The position numbers were made by a program, and so were the translations under genes. Below the pieces are notes generated by a model, which was given only the letters and a program-made list of their open reading frames with translations, did no database searches and was not told where the DNA came from. From NCBI GenBank assembly GCA_037974665.1, contig CM075783.1, positions 38,820,712-38,884,711 of the forward strand: a stretch of 64,000 nt of DNA. Direction: 5' to 3'. This DNA is from Ehretia macrophylla (taxonomy: Eukaryota > Streptophyta > Magnoliopsida > Boraginales > Ehretiaceae). Of the stretch, positions 1 through 12,812 are shown piece after piece. Each line of letters opens with the position of its first letter. Positions within the stretch are counted from its first letter, which is position 1.

Positions 1-544
1 GCTATGATCGAACGGTCAATAAACGATCGCTAATAAAGTGATGAGCAATAATATAAAACTTTAATTTTTTTGAAAAGTAAAGTAGTAGAATAGTTTAAAA
101 TTCAATCCGGCTCGGAGTTACTTTTCCCATTTATTTGAAAACCGAGTGATTTTAATGCAAACAATTAAAACCGATTATTAAAATAATCAAAACAATTAAA
201 GTAATCAATATTCATTTAAAAATAATTAATTTAACTATTCCTAGAATATTTTAAAGAATTATGAAATTAATGCCAAAATACGAAAGAACAAGTAAATATA
301 AACATGTAATCAAGTGCAATTAAATATTAACATTTAAGATGACATTTAATTAAATACAAGAGAATAAATTCAATTACTATAATTAATAGAAATAGATAAT
401 AATCTTTTAATTATTCAATATACAATTACTAAATGCTTCCAAGAGGAATATTAAAATAGTGCAAATTAGTTGATTTAACTAATTAAACATTTAATTAAAT
501 GTAGTCAAATACTATTAAATGCATACTGGGTTCGGGTTATCACA
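1..544 (-). repeat. LTR of copy A (3' LTR, partial)
   Basis: Matches the far end of the LTR at 1771-4511 (compare 1-100 with about 3970-4070) and ends at the shared TATCACA. It is the downstream LTR because the element reads on the minus strand. It is very A+T rich. The 115-codon minus-strand frame that overlaps its end runs into the internal repeat region and is not considered a gene. Confidence 0.85.
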
Positions 545-1752
545 AAGATACTCGTAGGAAAATCCCAAATAGAAATCCCAACCAAGAATGCCGAGAAAGT
601 ACCAACTAAATACTGAAGCAGAGATACTGTAGATAAAATTAACATCACATATTAATGATAAGAAGAATACCAAATGAATACTCCACATACGATTCTCTAG
701 TAGAAGTTTAACTATTATCGCCCGAGAATATCCAAGCAGGAGGCCAACTAAAGGCTCAAATAAAGGTTCCATCCAGAGGTCCAAAGAAGTACCCCACTGG
801 TCATGAATTTCATAGAAGAATTCCCTGTTAGGAGTGCTGAGGAAAGTACTAAGAAAACCCAATCAAATATACTTCAAAAGTTCCAGAGAAGTCTTCCAAA
901 TAATAACCCTATAGGATAACCAATTAGATCCCGAGTATCGTTATCAAATGCTGAGGGAAAATACCGAGCTGGTGCACAATATACAAAACCAAACTCCGAG
1001 GCCCCTGCACTGTCTGCCAAGTGAGAACTTCATACAACCTTGCCAATAAGGAAACCCAATAAGAGAATACCCAAAGAATGCTACCAAGAGCCATCATACA
1101 GAAACCCCAAAGAAAGTTATCTTTTTATGATTGCCAACCACAAAGAAGAGTCTTAGAAGTATGCCAATAACAGAGCTCCAAAGACAAACTCCAACTCCCA
1201 AATAAAGGCTAATTAAATGCCATTCATTTCCTACCAATCCATACACCTTGAAAAGCCAGCTGTGAATCACTTTCTTTAGGGGAGAAAGAGGACTTACTTA
1301 CCATTTCCACGGAACATGTATGAATGCCAAGATATCACATTTATACATATATGCTTTAAACTATTATGCAAACACGTTTATAAAATAGTTTGTAAAATAG
1401 TTTAATCATCAAAGTCATTCAAGCACGTCAATCAAGTCAATCACAACACAACTCAATCCAAGACATTCAATTACACATATTACAAGCAACAATTCAAGCA
1501 ACTAACAATTCACGAGGTCGATTCGATTAACGAGGTCAATTCAATAGGTCAATTCAATGCTCAACTAGACACTTCACTTCACTTAGCACACATTTAGCAC
1601 ATAATACATAACTATATCACATAGATACATACATTCAATTCAAGACACACAATCTCACATACAGGCACACACTTTCAAAACACACCTAACAAGCACACAT
1701 CCAAGGGTCACTACCCACCAGACCGAGGACCCTGTCCTAGCTTATGAGCTAA

Positions 1753-1768
1753 CTAAGCTCTGATACCA
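1753..1768 (-). other. Primer binding site, tRNA-iMet type (copy A)
   Basis: On the minus strand TGGTATCAGAGCTTAG begins two bases after the LTR end GTTACA. This is complementary to the 3' end of initiator methionine tRNA and is the usual plant Ty3/gypsy primer site. It fixes the minus orientation of the element. Equivalent sites with one or two changes lie next to 18644 (copy B), 54832 (copy C) and 59706 (copy D). Confidence 0.85.
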
Positions 1769-1770
1769 CT

Positions 1771-4511
1771 TGTAACACCCCGATCCCTCTCGAGACCGGA
1801 AATTCTATCTATCAATCTAATCACAACCCAATTCCAAACCCGGTCATAAAATTTGGGGAAAGACGGACAGAGTCTCCCATGTTTCTAGGCAAAATGCAAA
1901 ACCTGCAATAGCATTTAAGTGGACCAGTACCGTGTCCAACCATTCAAACACCTCAAGGCCATCCGAGCCTTGGTTCTCAACAAGCGAACACAAGTAAATA
2001 TACATATTTCCAAGTACCCAAGCTATTATAACTCTTTTCCTTTAGACAATTTCATACATGCAATGAAGTTAAACTATACTAACTGAATACATAAACTAGC
2101 TTTTCAAATTACTTCAATAACCTAGTAAAACTTAAATTACATTCCTTTTTAACATTAAATACAAACAACACATGAAACATACATCTTTGCATCTTTGACA
2201 ACTCAAGCCACATAGCACGCAAGACAATTCTTCAAGCACAAACTTTCACATAATCACGAACTTTCCAGCTAACATGGCATTTCCTGAAATGTGGTGGTGA
2301 GGAGTGAGTATACACAACACGTATACTCAGTGAGGGCGAGACAGATATCGAGGTGGAGAGAAAGAAGATCGTGCAATGCAAATAAGACAGTTAAACCATA
2401 TATTCAATACGATCAACTATCAATATAAACAACAATACAATAAGCAATTGAAGAAAGCATTAACACAACCATTCAAAGCTATACCACACTTTAAAGGTCA
2501 CGATTCACTCATATGAGCAACGTACCATTCCACGAGCAATACATCAATCTCGAGCTTCATGTTGACAACGATGACAATAAGCGCGCAACCACCTTATAAC
2601 TTCCACTGGGTGTACTCCGGATGTACCCCGACACATCTACGACCCAAATCTCCTAGGGCGGCACCCCTAGCGAGAATGGGAATAGGACACGGAGCTAGAG
2701 CAACCAACCCTGGCAGCCCGAGACTGCCAAGAGAGGCCCATCACTCACGCGCCTAACACTAATGCAATACAATACGAGATACAAGCAATAGCACGGAAGT
2801 GCAGATTAGTGGCGATAAACGAGATATCAAGCATTTACAATCAACATTAGCATTCAATTAGCTTTTCAAGCATGATTATCATTAACTTCAACAAGAACAT
2901 CAACTAAACACGTAATAGCAATTCAAACATGAAAATGTCAAATATCACTATTCCATCCCTAACTTCCGAAGGGAATTACGAGCAAACGAGCTACGGAATT
3001 AGGAAACTGATTTCACTACATTCACTTAGGCACTACAAGGCACGTTTCTATGTCACTAAACCTCATTTTCCCAACCGAAGCCCGAAAGTCTACCTACTAC
3101 GTTTGAACTATAGCTATGTTAACCGGTCACTCAATCAACGTCACGACAGTGCCAAAAGTGCTTCCATGCCCTCAATTGCAAAAGCCCCAACTCAATTCGA
3201 GCACGGCCAACTTTTGGTCAAACGGCCCCTTTCCGTTTCTTTGTCCAATTTCCAATTTTAATAAAGGCCAATCCGTTTTTATTACACATTTTATCTTTCT
3301 ATCATTAATGGCACCTATCCAAATCAAGAAATTGCAATTCGGATGAAAAATTTGAAATTCTAGGGTTTTACTATTTATTTTTACTATTCACGTTCTTGCC
3401 TAAATTCAATTTGCATTTCTAACTGTAAAAATCGCTAAATAACTAACAAGCAATGCTCTACGAACCCTAAAGAGGCAATTCCAAGCAATTTCAAGCATTA
3501 TAACACATTAAATATCAAATCTAAGAAATTGAATTGAAAATCAAATTTGAATATAAATGCACAAAAAAGTGAAAACCCTCACAGAGATTGACGAGGAAGA
3601 CCCGCAAGGACCCAAGCCACGACCCCCGAGCAATTCCACGCATTATTGTAGAAGAAAATTGAAGCAAAAATTATTTTTTTTCCTCCTTGGAAGCATTAGG
3701 GCATGGGGGGGGACAAAATGGTCATTTCTAGTTTTGTTTTTGAGTTAATTTTGCCTTGTTTTTAATTTATATGGTGACAAAGGCAAAATGGTAAAAAGAC
3801 AAGGTCAAATTCAAGTTAAAAATTGTCAAATTAGTTTATTTTGATGCCATTTAATCCAATTCAAGTTAAAACAATGCAATTTTAATGAAAACCAACTAAA
3901 ACTAGCTAAATTAAGCTAAAAACATTTTTTTACTGAGTTCGAGGAATATTTCTCTAACTCTCATTTTTGAAATGCTACGATCGAATGATCAATAAACGAT
4001 CGCTAATAAAATGATGAACAATAGTATAAAACTATAATTTTTTTTGAAAAGTAGAATAGTAGGATATTTTAAAATTCACTCCGGCTCGGAGTTACTTTTC
4101 TCATTTAATTGAAAACTGAGTAATTTTAATGCAAGACAATTAAAACCGATTATTAAAATAATCAAAATAATCAATATTCATTTAAAAATAATTAATTTAA
4201 CTATTTCTAGAATATTTTAAAGAATTATGAAATTAATGCTAAGATACGAATGAACAAATTAATATAAACATGTAATCAAGTGTAATTAAATACTAACATT
4301 TAAGATGACACTTAATTAAATACAAGAGAATAAATTCAATTACTATAATTAATAGAAATATGTAATAATCTTTTAACTAATCAATATAAAAATTATTAAA
4401 TGCTTCCAAAAGAAATATCAAAATAGTGCAAAATGGTTGATTTAGCTAATTAAACATTTAATTAAATGCAGTCAAATGCTATTAAATGCATGCCGGGCTC
4501 GGGGTATCACA
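1771..4511 (-). repeat. LTR of copy A (5' LTR, complete)
   Basis: A 2.74-kb repeat bounded by TG...CA (TGTAACACCCC at 1771, TATCACA ending at 4511 on the plus strand). It is the same family as the LTRs of copy B (2767-2768 bp) and a longer relative of those of copy D (2497 bp). It includes the hairpin at 2305-2329. Short open frames inside it (for example near 2559-2756 and 2929-3346) are not conserved between copies and are not genes. Confidence 0.88.
2305..2329 (-). other. Conserved LTR stem-loop
   Basis: TGAGTATAC and GTATACTCA pair over 9 bp around a 7-nt loop. The same stem is intact in all six LTR copies that cover it: 2305-2329, 14852-14876, 19176-19200, 55987-56011, 60323-60347 and 62283-62307. 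The loop varies. It lies roughly 535 nt before the LTR 3' end. A stem of different sequence occupies the same place in the Tekay and solo LTRs. Function unknown; R-U5 folding, polyadenylation or packaging are guesses. Confidence 0.7.
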
Positions 4512-4852
4512 GATGTAAAGCCCCATATCGTGTCTAAGTAAAACTTTTTAGCTGCTTACAAGAGTATGGGTGATTTCCTTTAACTTTTCGAGATATTTCG
4601 TCTGCTTTTCCGAATTTAGGGGTTTTTGGTCCGGAAAAGGGGTTTCACTTCGGGGCCAATTATAGGAAAATCGGGACCTCGCCGCGAGAAAGGGGCATAC
4701 GCCATTGTGTTTCTTTTAACTTGTACTACTTAATGGCGAAGTTTGGCAAAATTGCATCTCGGCCCGAAAATACGATAATCGGGACATCTATGCGCAAAAT
4801 GGTCAAAAATACAAAACGTTGGTATCACTCTCGGGGAGTGACACGTGTCTCA

Positions 4853-5030
4853 GGACACGTGCCATACATGCGTGGATGTGCCACGCATGCGAGACACATG
4901 GAGGGACACGGTCACACATGCATGGACATGCCATGCATACGTGACACGTAGGGGGACACGTGTCATACTTGCGTGGACATGCCACGCATATGAGACACGT
5001 GGCGGGACACGTGTCCCGCATGCGTCAACT
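4853..5030 (+). repeat. 51-bp tandem repeats with CACGTG cores in LTR promoter region
   Basis: GGACAC repeat starts lie at 4853, 4904, 4954 and 5005, giving three units of 50-51 bp and part of a fourth. Several units hold a G-box palindrome (ACACGTGT or GACACGTG) and an inverted pair ATGCGTGG/CCACGCAT. One more ACACGTGTC lies just upstream at about 4841. The array ends about 10 bp before the TATA box. G-box cores bind plant bZIP and bHLH factors, so an enhancer role is a reasonable inference, but none is shown here. Confidence 0.8.
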
Positions 5031-5039
5031 TTGAAAAAC

Positions 5040-5047
5040 TATATAAA
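5040..5047 (+). promoter_or_regulatory. TATA box of solo LTR
   Basis: TATATAAAGGGG lies directly downstream of the CACGTG repeat array and about 530 bp into the LTR, a typical U3 position. The transcription start would fall near 5070-5080 if spacing is normal. Confidence 0.65.
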
Positions 5048-6096
5048 GGGGTCACTTGACCCCCTAAAATCAAATAGGTAGACATTTTTCTCTTACCCGA
5101 TTTCAATAATTTATATCGATTCAGCTAGTTAACGTTCTGAAAATTTTAAAATCGGTCCGAATCTTTTCCAATTTTTGGCATTTTGAGGTGATGAGATTTT
5201 ACTAAAAACAACATCTTATATGTTTATATGATTATTATATGTCTATAACATGATTTTTTATTTTAATATTCTAGCTTGAGATACATATCATGCTTATTAA
5301 TATTCTTTATTTATTTGAATTAGAGTTGACTTTGATAATGTATTAGTTAAGAATTAACTGTTACTGATTAATGTGGAGTTTATCACTTTATGTGACATCA
5401 ATGAGAGATTGTAAATATGTTCTTTTAACTGCTTGTAATTCTTGAATACTAAACTGGAGGATGTTATTAACCTGAAGGAATTTGAAAGCTAGCTATGATT
5501 AACTTGAATTATCTTGAACATCTGATTGTTGAAAGTATATGTTTGGGGATAACCTCTTTTGTTGTTCTCCACCCACGTGTTTATCGAACTACGTATCAGT
5601 TGTGTGTTATGTGGCAACTTGTGCATGTTTGTGTGCTACTTGATTAGGGGTTGCAACCTCAAGCACGATAGTGTTTCACGAACGCTGGGCAGCATAGGGC
5701 TTGCCAGTGATCCTGTGACTATCGTGGTCTTATTCCCTCTTCTCGCTTGGGTCCGGGTCCACTCTCGGAGATGCTGGGTCGTAGATTTTGGATACAATCA
5801 AGAGTATCCTCTTGGGAGAGATAAGAAGTTGAAATTATGATATTGATTTGGGGCTGGCCACCTTTGGAAATGACATCAGAATATGGGTAAGTCCTCCCGC
5901 TTGGCGATCTCCACCCTCGAGGAGAAAATCTGTTTGTTATTTACATGTCGTTACGTGATTCAAATGTGTTAGTAATCTCTGTTGGTTATTATATGTTGTA
6001 TATCATATGTGTTATACTACCGTACGTGAATTGCATCATGATTTGCAAAAGAGACCGACCGGAAATATTTTCAAAACTCTTCTATTCTATCCTCAC

Positions 6097-6115
6097 TAAG
6101 CTTCCGCAGAGCTCA
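6097..6115 (+). other. LTR stem-loop equivalent in the solo LTR
   Basis: TAAGCT, a 7-nt loop and AGCTCA, preceded by CTCAC and followed by C. If the second base was G (TGAGCT), the stem pairs fully. It lies 373 nt before the LTR end, close to the relative position of the hairpins in the other two LTR families. Confidence 0.5.
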
Positions 6116-6488
6116 CCGTTTTTTCTTCCCCCCAGTGCAAGTGCAGCTTAGCTTGAAATGGAAATAGACTTTGAATGTTTACATGCTCGAAGCCTCTTGC
6201 TGTCATAGTTGGATTCAAGTTGTAAAGGTTAGAGTTTGTTTGTACTACTCCCGGGTAGAATGATAGCTGTGTTGAAACCTTAGTTTGTAAATAGTCGGGT
6301 AGTTATCAGATCTCAAATATTGTAACACCTTTTTGTACTTAAATTATTATTTATTAACTAGTTATTATTAAAGATCTTTGTACATAACTTCCTTTTAATA
6401 TTATAGACAATTATGTACATAAGACCGCAACGGCAACGAATGTAGATTCTGACCTAGTCTTGAGAAGAGCCGGGTTGGGGTCGTTACA

Positions 6489-9400
6489 GGAGCTGGTTCA
6501 CATTATTGTGGTTGGTGGTGATCGGAGGAAGAAGTAGAAAACTTGGAAGAGCAAGCAGAGATGAATAAGATGTAAGGCCTTATTGATAAAGACAACTTGA
6601 ATGGTCAGTTCAGGTGGATTTCTTCTTGAAAGTGCTATTTAGTTCCCTTGCTCTTGGATGGTAGGCCAGGGAAGAAATGCCATCGGTCAGTCCGAGGGGG
6701 AGTCTGTTTCGGTCAAACAGAAGAAAGGCGAGCAAGACAGCGTTAGTGCATTGATGCCTTGAATTCGCTTCTTGAAGGTAAGGTTGTAGCCTCTTTCAGG
6801 TGAGAAGTCCACCTTTGTCTCCATCTCCGGTTCTAGTGTCAGGCAAAGGCCAATCAAACTATTCATCTTTCTTTCTATCCCCATGGCCCCGACCAACAAC
6901 TGCAAATGAACGCCCACCTGCATAACCTTTCTTCGAGTCCTTTAGTTAGCTCATCACCGGTACCTGGTGTAGCTGCATCTAACAGATGAAAACGAGTACG
7001 AGTAACCCTCCATCTTCTTCTTTTCAATCTCCTAATCCCCCCTCAGCTTCTAACTGTAATGCGTCCCCGCTAATAGGCCGGAACTAGATGTACTAGGCTC
7101 GGAAGCTTCTGTTTTACTTCTATCCCCATCTCTTGTCCCATCCATGGAACTAATGCTTGAAAGCAGGTGCACTAAAAGAAATAGGAAATGGTCGATTCCA
7201 CTCATCCAAGGCTTGGCCATCTCACTTCTATCTGACAAACTCTCGAGTCTTCCCCCTCTGAATAAGCAGACAAGAACCGTATTCATGATTGATTCATATT
7301 CTCCACCAGCCACAGCCGAATTCGCAGTTTTAGTAGCGTAGCCTATTCTCTTATTTATGCAAATTCAAGTCGGATTGGTCTTGTCAGAAGAAGATTAGGC
7401 CCTACAGTGGTTGTCTCGCCTGGTTAACCGATCGGTAGTAGCTAAGCGCACAAAAGCGAGATCAAAAAAAGCATCTCTGACGAAATTGCACTTTATTGAG
7501 TAACGAGATCAGTCTCTAGTCTGGGAAAACCTACTCTTCAATATTGTACTCTATATTTGACGATCTTTCTTTGTCCCAAGATCAACGCAAGATACAGAGC
7601 TAACGATAACTACCTTTTTTAGGCTGATGGGGTTGACGACAAGCAGTGGTATACGGGGTGAAAAGCAAAGTCAACGGCATTTGAGGGAATCGTTTCAACG
7701 GAGAAATGAAAAAGGAAAAGAATCCAACCATATGGATTGAAAATCACTTTTAGGGAAGCAACAATAAAGATAACAAGAAAATTCCGCATTGGCTTAGCTT
7801 AGCGTCTGATCATTTTCTACCTGAATCTACGATTGTGAAATTGGACCATCTGTCTTTGTCCCAGCCATTAGAATGACATCAAAAACACAGACGGGGCCAA
7901 AGCAGTTCAGAATCTTCCTTTTTCAGGCGGAAGGCACACAAGAAGGAAATGTTTCCCCAAAAGCACCACCTAGTGAAAGATGGGAAGAAGTGATGGCTTG
8001 ATTCTAAGTACGAGAGAGTATTAACAATGTACCAATAGTCATGATAGCAAACAAGATACGCCTCAGCCTCAGAGGGAGAGAGAGGGAGCCCTTTCAGGGG
8101 CAGTTTATCAGACTCATCGCAAAGAAAACCATACAGGACTTAGCTGAAGAACAGATAATTGCCACACTCTATGCTTGTATCCGAAGGTGGTTTGGAAGGT
8201 ATATTTCAAGCACCTGGGAACAAAGCTTTGGGGATAAGGCGTCGACTCCTGAAATCCATATCAACTACAACCAAGATTCATTATTCATTTGAAAGACAGA
8301 AACCCCGGTTAGCAAAAAGTCAAAGGGGTCAGGAAGTTGGTCTTATCAAAACATAGGGAAATGGGGGTTATCATTGAGTATCTTCTGATGAAGCATAGAC
8401 CTCTTCACACTTAACAACCAACCTAGCCTTTCTTTATTGAACTTTTCGATCATACCTCTCAAAAAGCCAAAAGTAAGAAAGAAGCAAACTGAGAATGAAT
8501 GGGAAGTTTCTAGTTATGATGCCTTTAAAGCGCGCCAGAGGTCAATTCCTCATTCATAGATCTTTGGGCTGGAGCGCCAACAATTTGGTGATTATAATGA
8601 GGAGTGAGGTTATGCAACATGACCACTGCTAATGATCAGTAAGGAGAAAAAGGAAACTGCAGTACGAGAAAGAAAACTCATTTCTTCAACATCATCCCTA
8701 GAGCAAGAAAAGAAGGACCTCTATCTGAGGAAGTCTTTCGATGAATTAACAGGAACGAATTTATTGAAAGGGGACACCCCTTGGGAAACCTTTGAGGGAA
8801 GAGAATTGTGGCAGCTAAAACTAGGCCCTCTGGGTGGCCCTTTTGATTAGGATGTGTTAGATGGACATTGGTCTTAGAATGACTAATGCCCTCGGCTAAC
8901 TTGTGGTGCTTTCATTTTGGATTGCGTTGGGCATTCTTATTGGACTACTGGACTCGCGTGCGGTCCAATAATACAATATATTTTATTAGCGGCCGTTTAC
9001 TATTCAATACTTTACTGGCTTAGGATTTCATTTCACGACAGAGGGAATTGTGCATTAATGCATTGACTCACGGTAGGGACTATTCAAACAGAAAAGCCTG
9101 GACCCATAAGGGACAATATACAAAAGCATACATCGGTGTAAACATCAACATAAAAAATAGTATATTCATGAGTTAGGACAGGATCTCAAATATATTTTGG
9201 CTCATTGATCCAATTCTCTCATCGATTCAGTATCACCTTCTCAGTTATCAAGAAGCTCCGCAGCCCAAGTTAGACTTCGAGGAGCAACCCCTTATGAATC
9301 AGATAAGGGAATGGAAAGAAGCCAGCTCAAATTCAGAATCTCAGTTGTCTATCGGCCGCTTTCTAGCAATTCAAGAGGGGCAGGTGCTTCATTCACATTT

Positions 9401-12400
9401 GGATTCGTATGACGCTTCGGATTTGGAGGGACATGATGCTTCCTCCATTCCATTTCTAGTGAAATAGGGGAAAGATCAAGTGAACCATTGAAAAAGCATT
9501 TTGAAAATGCCTTTCTCCCGCTAGGTTCAATCAAATCAATGAATCTTCCAGCAGGCAGGGTTTTTGCCCGAACAACTTTAGAACTGCAGCTTCGCCCTTA
9601 CAAGTAGATAACAAGTTATATAAAGATAAAGATAACTTACTGATTATCTATCTCTAAATTCGATATTCTATAAAGATTCAAGTTATTATATCTCTATTCA
9701 AGTAGTTCTTTTTTATTGTTAGTTAGTTATTATTAACTATTAGAAATCTGTTAACTTGTTTTGGAGCACGCTATTGTGCCATTGGTCTCTCTAGTTCACG
9801 ACTTTCGGAAGATGGGTCCCCACAATAAAAGAATCAACTAATCCAAGACATGAGAAAATTGGCAAAGAAATCGAAAAAGCCAAAAAGACTTGTTAAGCAA
9901 TCAATTTATCCCCCTTACATGCATGCTTCATTTACTTCTTTATACTCATTAGAAATAAAGGGTCTAAACACTCAAGGCCTAGCCGATCAACTGTTTGATG
10001 CTATCCTCACCTATTTTATCCACTCGATCCTGCTTGATATGCTTGCCGCAGAGAAAGACTCTTTCTAAAGACTCAATAAATGGTAAAAGAATTCCATTTT
10101 CCAGTTGGGTGGAATGAAAAAGAAAATATTGATTGAGATCAATTGAAGGAAGACCTGCTCATGAACTTTTCCAATCGAATGGGTGGAACCTGACTCATCA
10201 AGCAAACAAAAAAGTAGCCTTTATTAGTCATAATGGGTTGGGCCCTTGTATTCACATGTGAAGCGTCACGTAGCATCTTTAGTTCGTGACGTGAGCTCTT
10301 CAGTTCGTGAGTTCTAGAGCAGCTATGCGTTAGCGTATCAATAGGGAAAAACTGACTAATCGACTCAATCTTTATCGTAATCGTATAAAGAGAAACTGGC
10401 ATCGCATCAGATATTGATTGCGTTGATCGGCGCAATATCACATCTGGAATGACCGATCGATGAATCTAAAGATTTTCGCGTAGAAAGACGTCAAGAAAGC
10501 TTGAATAAGATTTTGAAAGGGTTTGCGCGTAAACAAAGAATTACAACTGAAAGAGTCTTTCGCTCATGCATTTCCTTCAGGCAAGAATAGGTGGTGAATG
10601 CTACTTGTTCCTTGGCGGGCTATAAAGGAAAGAGGTGAAATTGAACTTTGTATTTATAGTAGTTTCACTATTAGTAGTTAGCTAGCGAAGGGCAATCGCA
10701 CTTTCAAGCATAGTGCATAGTGGAAAGCGAATAGTTCTTCTAGTCTCAAGCGTGGGACTACGAGAGAATAGTTCAATGCCAGCGAATAGGGTGGGAAGTA
10801 AACAAGTGTTAATGATGGAAAGCCTGCAAGGGAAAAAGCATTAGAAAAAAGCGAGCGAAGCGAATGAGAAAGAATATTTTTTATATTGGAAAACAACTCC
10901 CCCTTGGGGAACTTAACTACCTTGATCCTCATCTCGTTCACTCATAGAAGACCTTGCCTAGCTCTACTTTCTTTCTTATACCAAGAACCCTAGCTTAAAT
11001 CTCGAGGCCGAGGTACGTAGTGAGGTCTTTTGCTGGGCGATATGGAATGGTCGATTTTTTAGTCTTAATCCAGCAACTGGCCTTACTCTGAACGATATTT
11101 GAAGTATGGTTCGCTTAGCCAATTTAGAGGGATCTTATTTGACAACTTCACCCATGGCTTCCAGTAGGCTTGAAGAAAATGGTCTGGCTTTTGGATGGCT
11201 ACTATCTTAGACAGTTCACCTTGACTTCCAAGTCAAGGTCCACAACTTACAACTTTTGTTGGCCGACAGGGAGTCCTTTCTTAACTTTAATCCGCTTAGA
11301 TCCCAGACTCTCCCCATTCATTACCTTAAACGACAATGGGTAAAGATGAGATGGTAATGGGCAAAGGATATTCATTGTGGTTAGTCATGTATTCTTTATC
11401 AATGTCCTACCCTTTCTTTGAACATTGTCAATGACCGAACCACCGCCGGAGCTCCATCAGGGGTCAGTGGAGATTTTGCCCGGCGTATACCCCCGATCTG
11501 TTCAAAAAAAAAATCAAAGGTGGCCTACCTACTATCCTTTCGGTCTGCTGCCCCTCAACCACCTTAGGGGTCTTTTTGGTAGTTTGAAAGAGATCTTAGT
11601 GCCTTAGACGACCTAGAAGAAGGATTGCTTCTCTCACCCATAGCAAGGTAGCCCAAGATTATTTTGAGATGAATGAATACCGAAGAAAAGATGGCCTGAG
11701 AGCTTACTCCACTGTTTGTGGTGGAGTACGCCCTTAGGAGTAGTTAGTAGGGATAAAGGAATGCCTTATGGCAGCTCGTGACCTAAGGTGGGCGCATTAG
11801 ACTAAATGAATTAGTCTTAGTTTTGGCATTTCTCATAGGAAAATAGGAAGAATTTTAAATGATAAAGAGAGATTCTCTTATTAAATAAAAAAGCGGACTA
11901 GGAGCAAAAGGCGAAAGGGCATTTCTTTAGTAAGGATGGAACGCAAGTTAGTGACATCTATCTTAAAGTCTGATTCGGGTTCTACTCTCGTTGTTCTCAA
12001 AGTAGGGAAGTTACCAGAAAGGGAAGCTCTGATTCCTCTTGTTGAATCCACTCTTCACAATGTATCATATTACTTAAAAGAAAACAAATATACTAAGTAA
12101 GAGCACAAGGAAAGAGACATCAACTGTTTACTAGCAATCATTGAAGCAGATGCCAGAATGACTCTTTGAACTTAACGACGTAATAAATAAAAAAACTAGC
12201 TGTCATCAAGACTGAACAAGATGAGAATTAAAGAAAATCGAATTGTTATAACATTTGTTTTTAACAAAAAAACAAAAAGAAGGAAAGAGAACAGATGAAA
12301 GTTCGCCCCAAATACTCTCACTAAGAAAGCATACAAAGCTGCAAGAAAGCCCAATCCCCGGTATGGTGCTGACGTCGGAGTACAAATCACTGCCCCTACG

Positions 12401-12807
12401 TCTGCCCGAAAACCATCTTGCGGATTGAATAGTTCATGCCTTCCCGGTAAGAGCACCTTAGCTAGAGCCGTTCAAAGCCATAGCCCCTGGATCTGTTGTG
12501 GGAAATTAGATCTGTAGCGGGATCTTCCCCTTATGCTTGTTAATGGTAAATGAGAGAAGGTTGGCTTGTTGGCTAAGAAGCTTACCTTAGAATGGAACTA
12601 TCCTTTATTCCAATTGAAGGTCATTAGCAAGACTTACGTTACTCTCAATAGTAGCCTACTAGCCTTACTGACTTGTCATATCCGCTACTTCTAGAAAGAG
12701 GTGAAAAGACTAGACTAGCGATCGTTAGCTTACTATACTATACTATCCTATCTAAAGAAGACTGACTTAGATGACTAGCCTAGACTAGCCTTATAGAATT
12801 GAAGGGG
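6489..12807. other. Organellar-type spacer DNA, no gene recognised
   Basis: Base composition and texture change sharply at 6489, from the A+T-rich LTRs to balanced DNA with many GAAAG/CTTTC runs, as in plant mitochondrial spacers. It is continuous with the block after 27194 once the Tekay insertion is removed. Open frames of 60-100 codons exist (longest 10139-10441 on minus; also 7050-7313 minus, 8041-8292 plus, 10678-10941 minus and 12196-12456 minus). I recognise none of them and see no strong coding signal. I found no tRNA. Mitochondrial origin here is inferred from continuity with the gene-bearing part. Confidence 0.55.
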
Positions 12808-12812
12808 AACTA
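12808..12812. repeat. Target-site duplication AACTA of the Tekay element (left copy)
   Basis: AACTA precedes the LTR start TGTGAGACC and is repeated exactly at 27189-27193 after the LTR end GTTACA. It shows that the element arrived by integrase-mediated insertion into the organelle-like sequence and that 12807 and 27194 were once adjacent. Confidence 0.92.

Larger units (their letters stand above)
1..4511 (-). mobile_element. Non-autonomous LTR retrotransposon, copy A (partial)
   Basis: Two long direct repeats (1-544, cut by the window edge, and 1771-4511) flank an internal part of about 1.2 kb (545-1770). In minus orientation the LTR starts TGTGATACCCCGAGCC and ends GGGTGTTACA. The internal part starts with a primer binding site and shows no gag or pol motif. 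It matches the internal parts of copies B, C and D. About 110 bases present in copy B between the LTR edge and AAGATACTCGTAG, including the polypurine tract, are missing here at 544/545, so this copy could not complete reverse transcription. The right target-site duplication would be GATGT (4512-4516); its partner lies outside the window. The clade is inferred from the PBS and from the intact relatives B and D. Confidence 0.85.
4514..6488 (+). mobile_element. Solo LTR of a third family
   Basis: Starts TGTAAAGCCCCATATCG, close to the Tekay LTR start TGTGAGACCCCATAT, and ends GGGTCGTTACA. No PBS follows the end (GGAGCTGGTTCAC comes next) and no polypurine tract precedes the start, so it is a solo LTR or a remnant. 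Plus orientation is set by the TATA box at 5040, the upstream repeat array and the hairpin at 6097. Copy A stops two bases to its left, so the left target-site duplication cannot be tested. Frames at 4721-5081 are products of the repeat array, and those at 5559-6151 look fortuitous. Confidence 0.72.

Noticed and set aside
4721-5081. Cysteine- and histidine-rich frames on both strands
   Set aside because: They are translations of the 51-bp palindromic repeat array.
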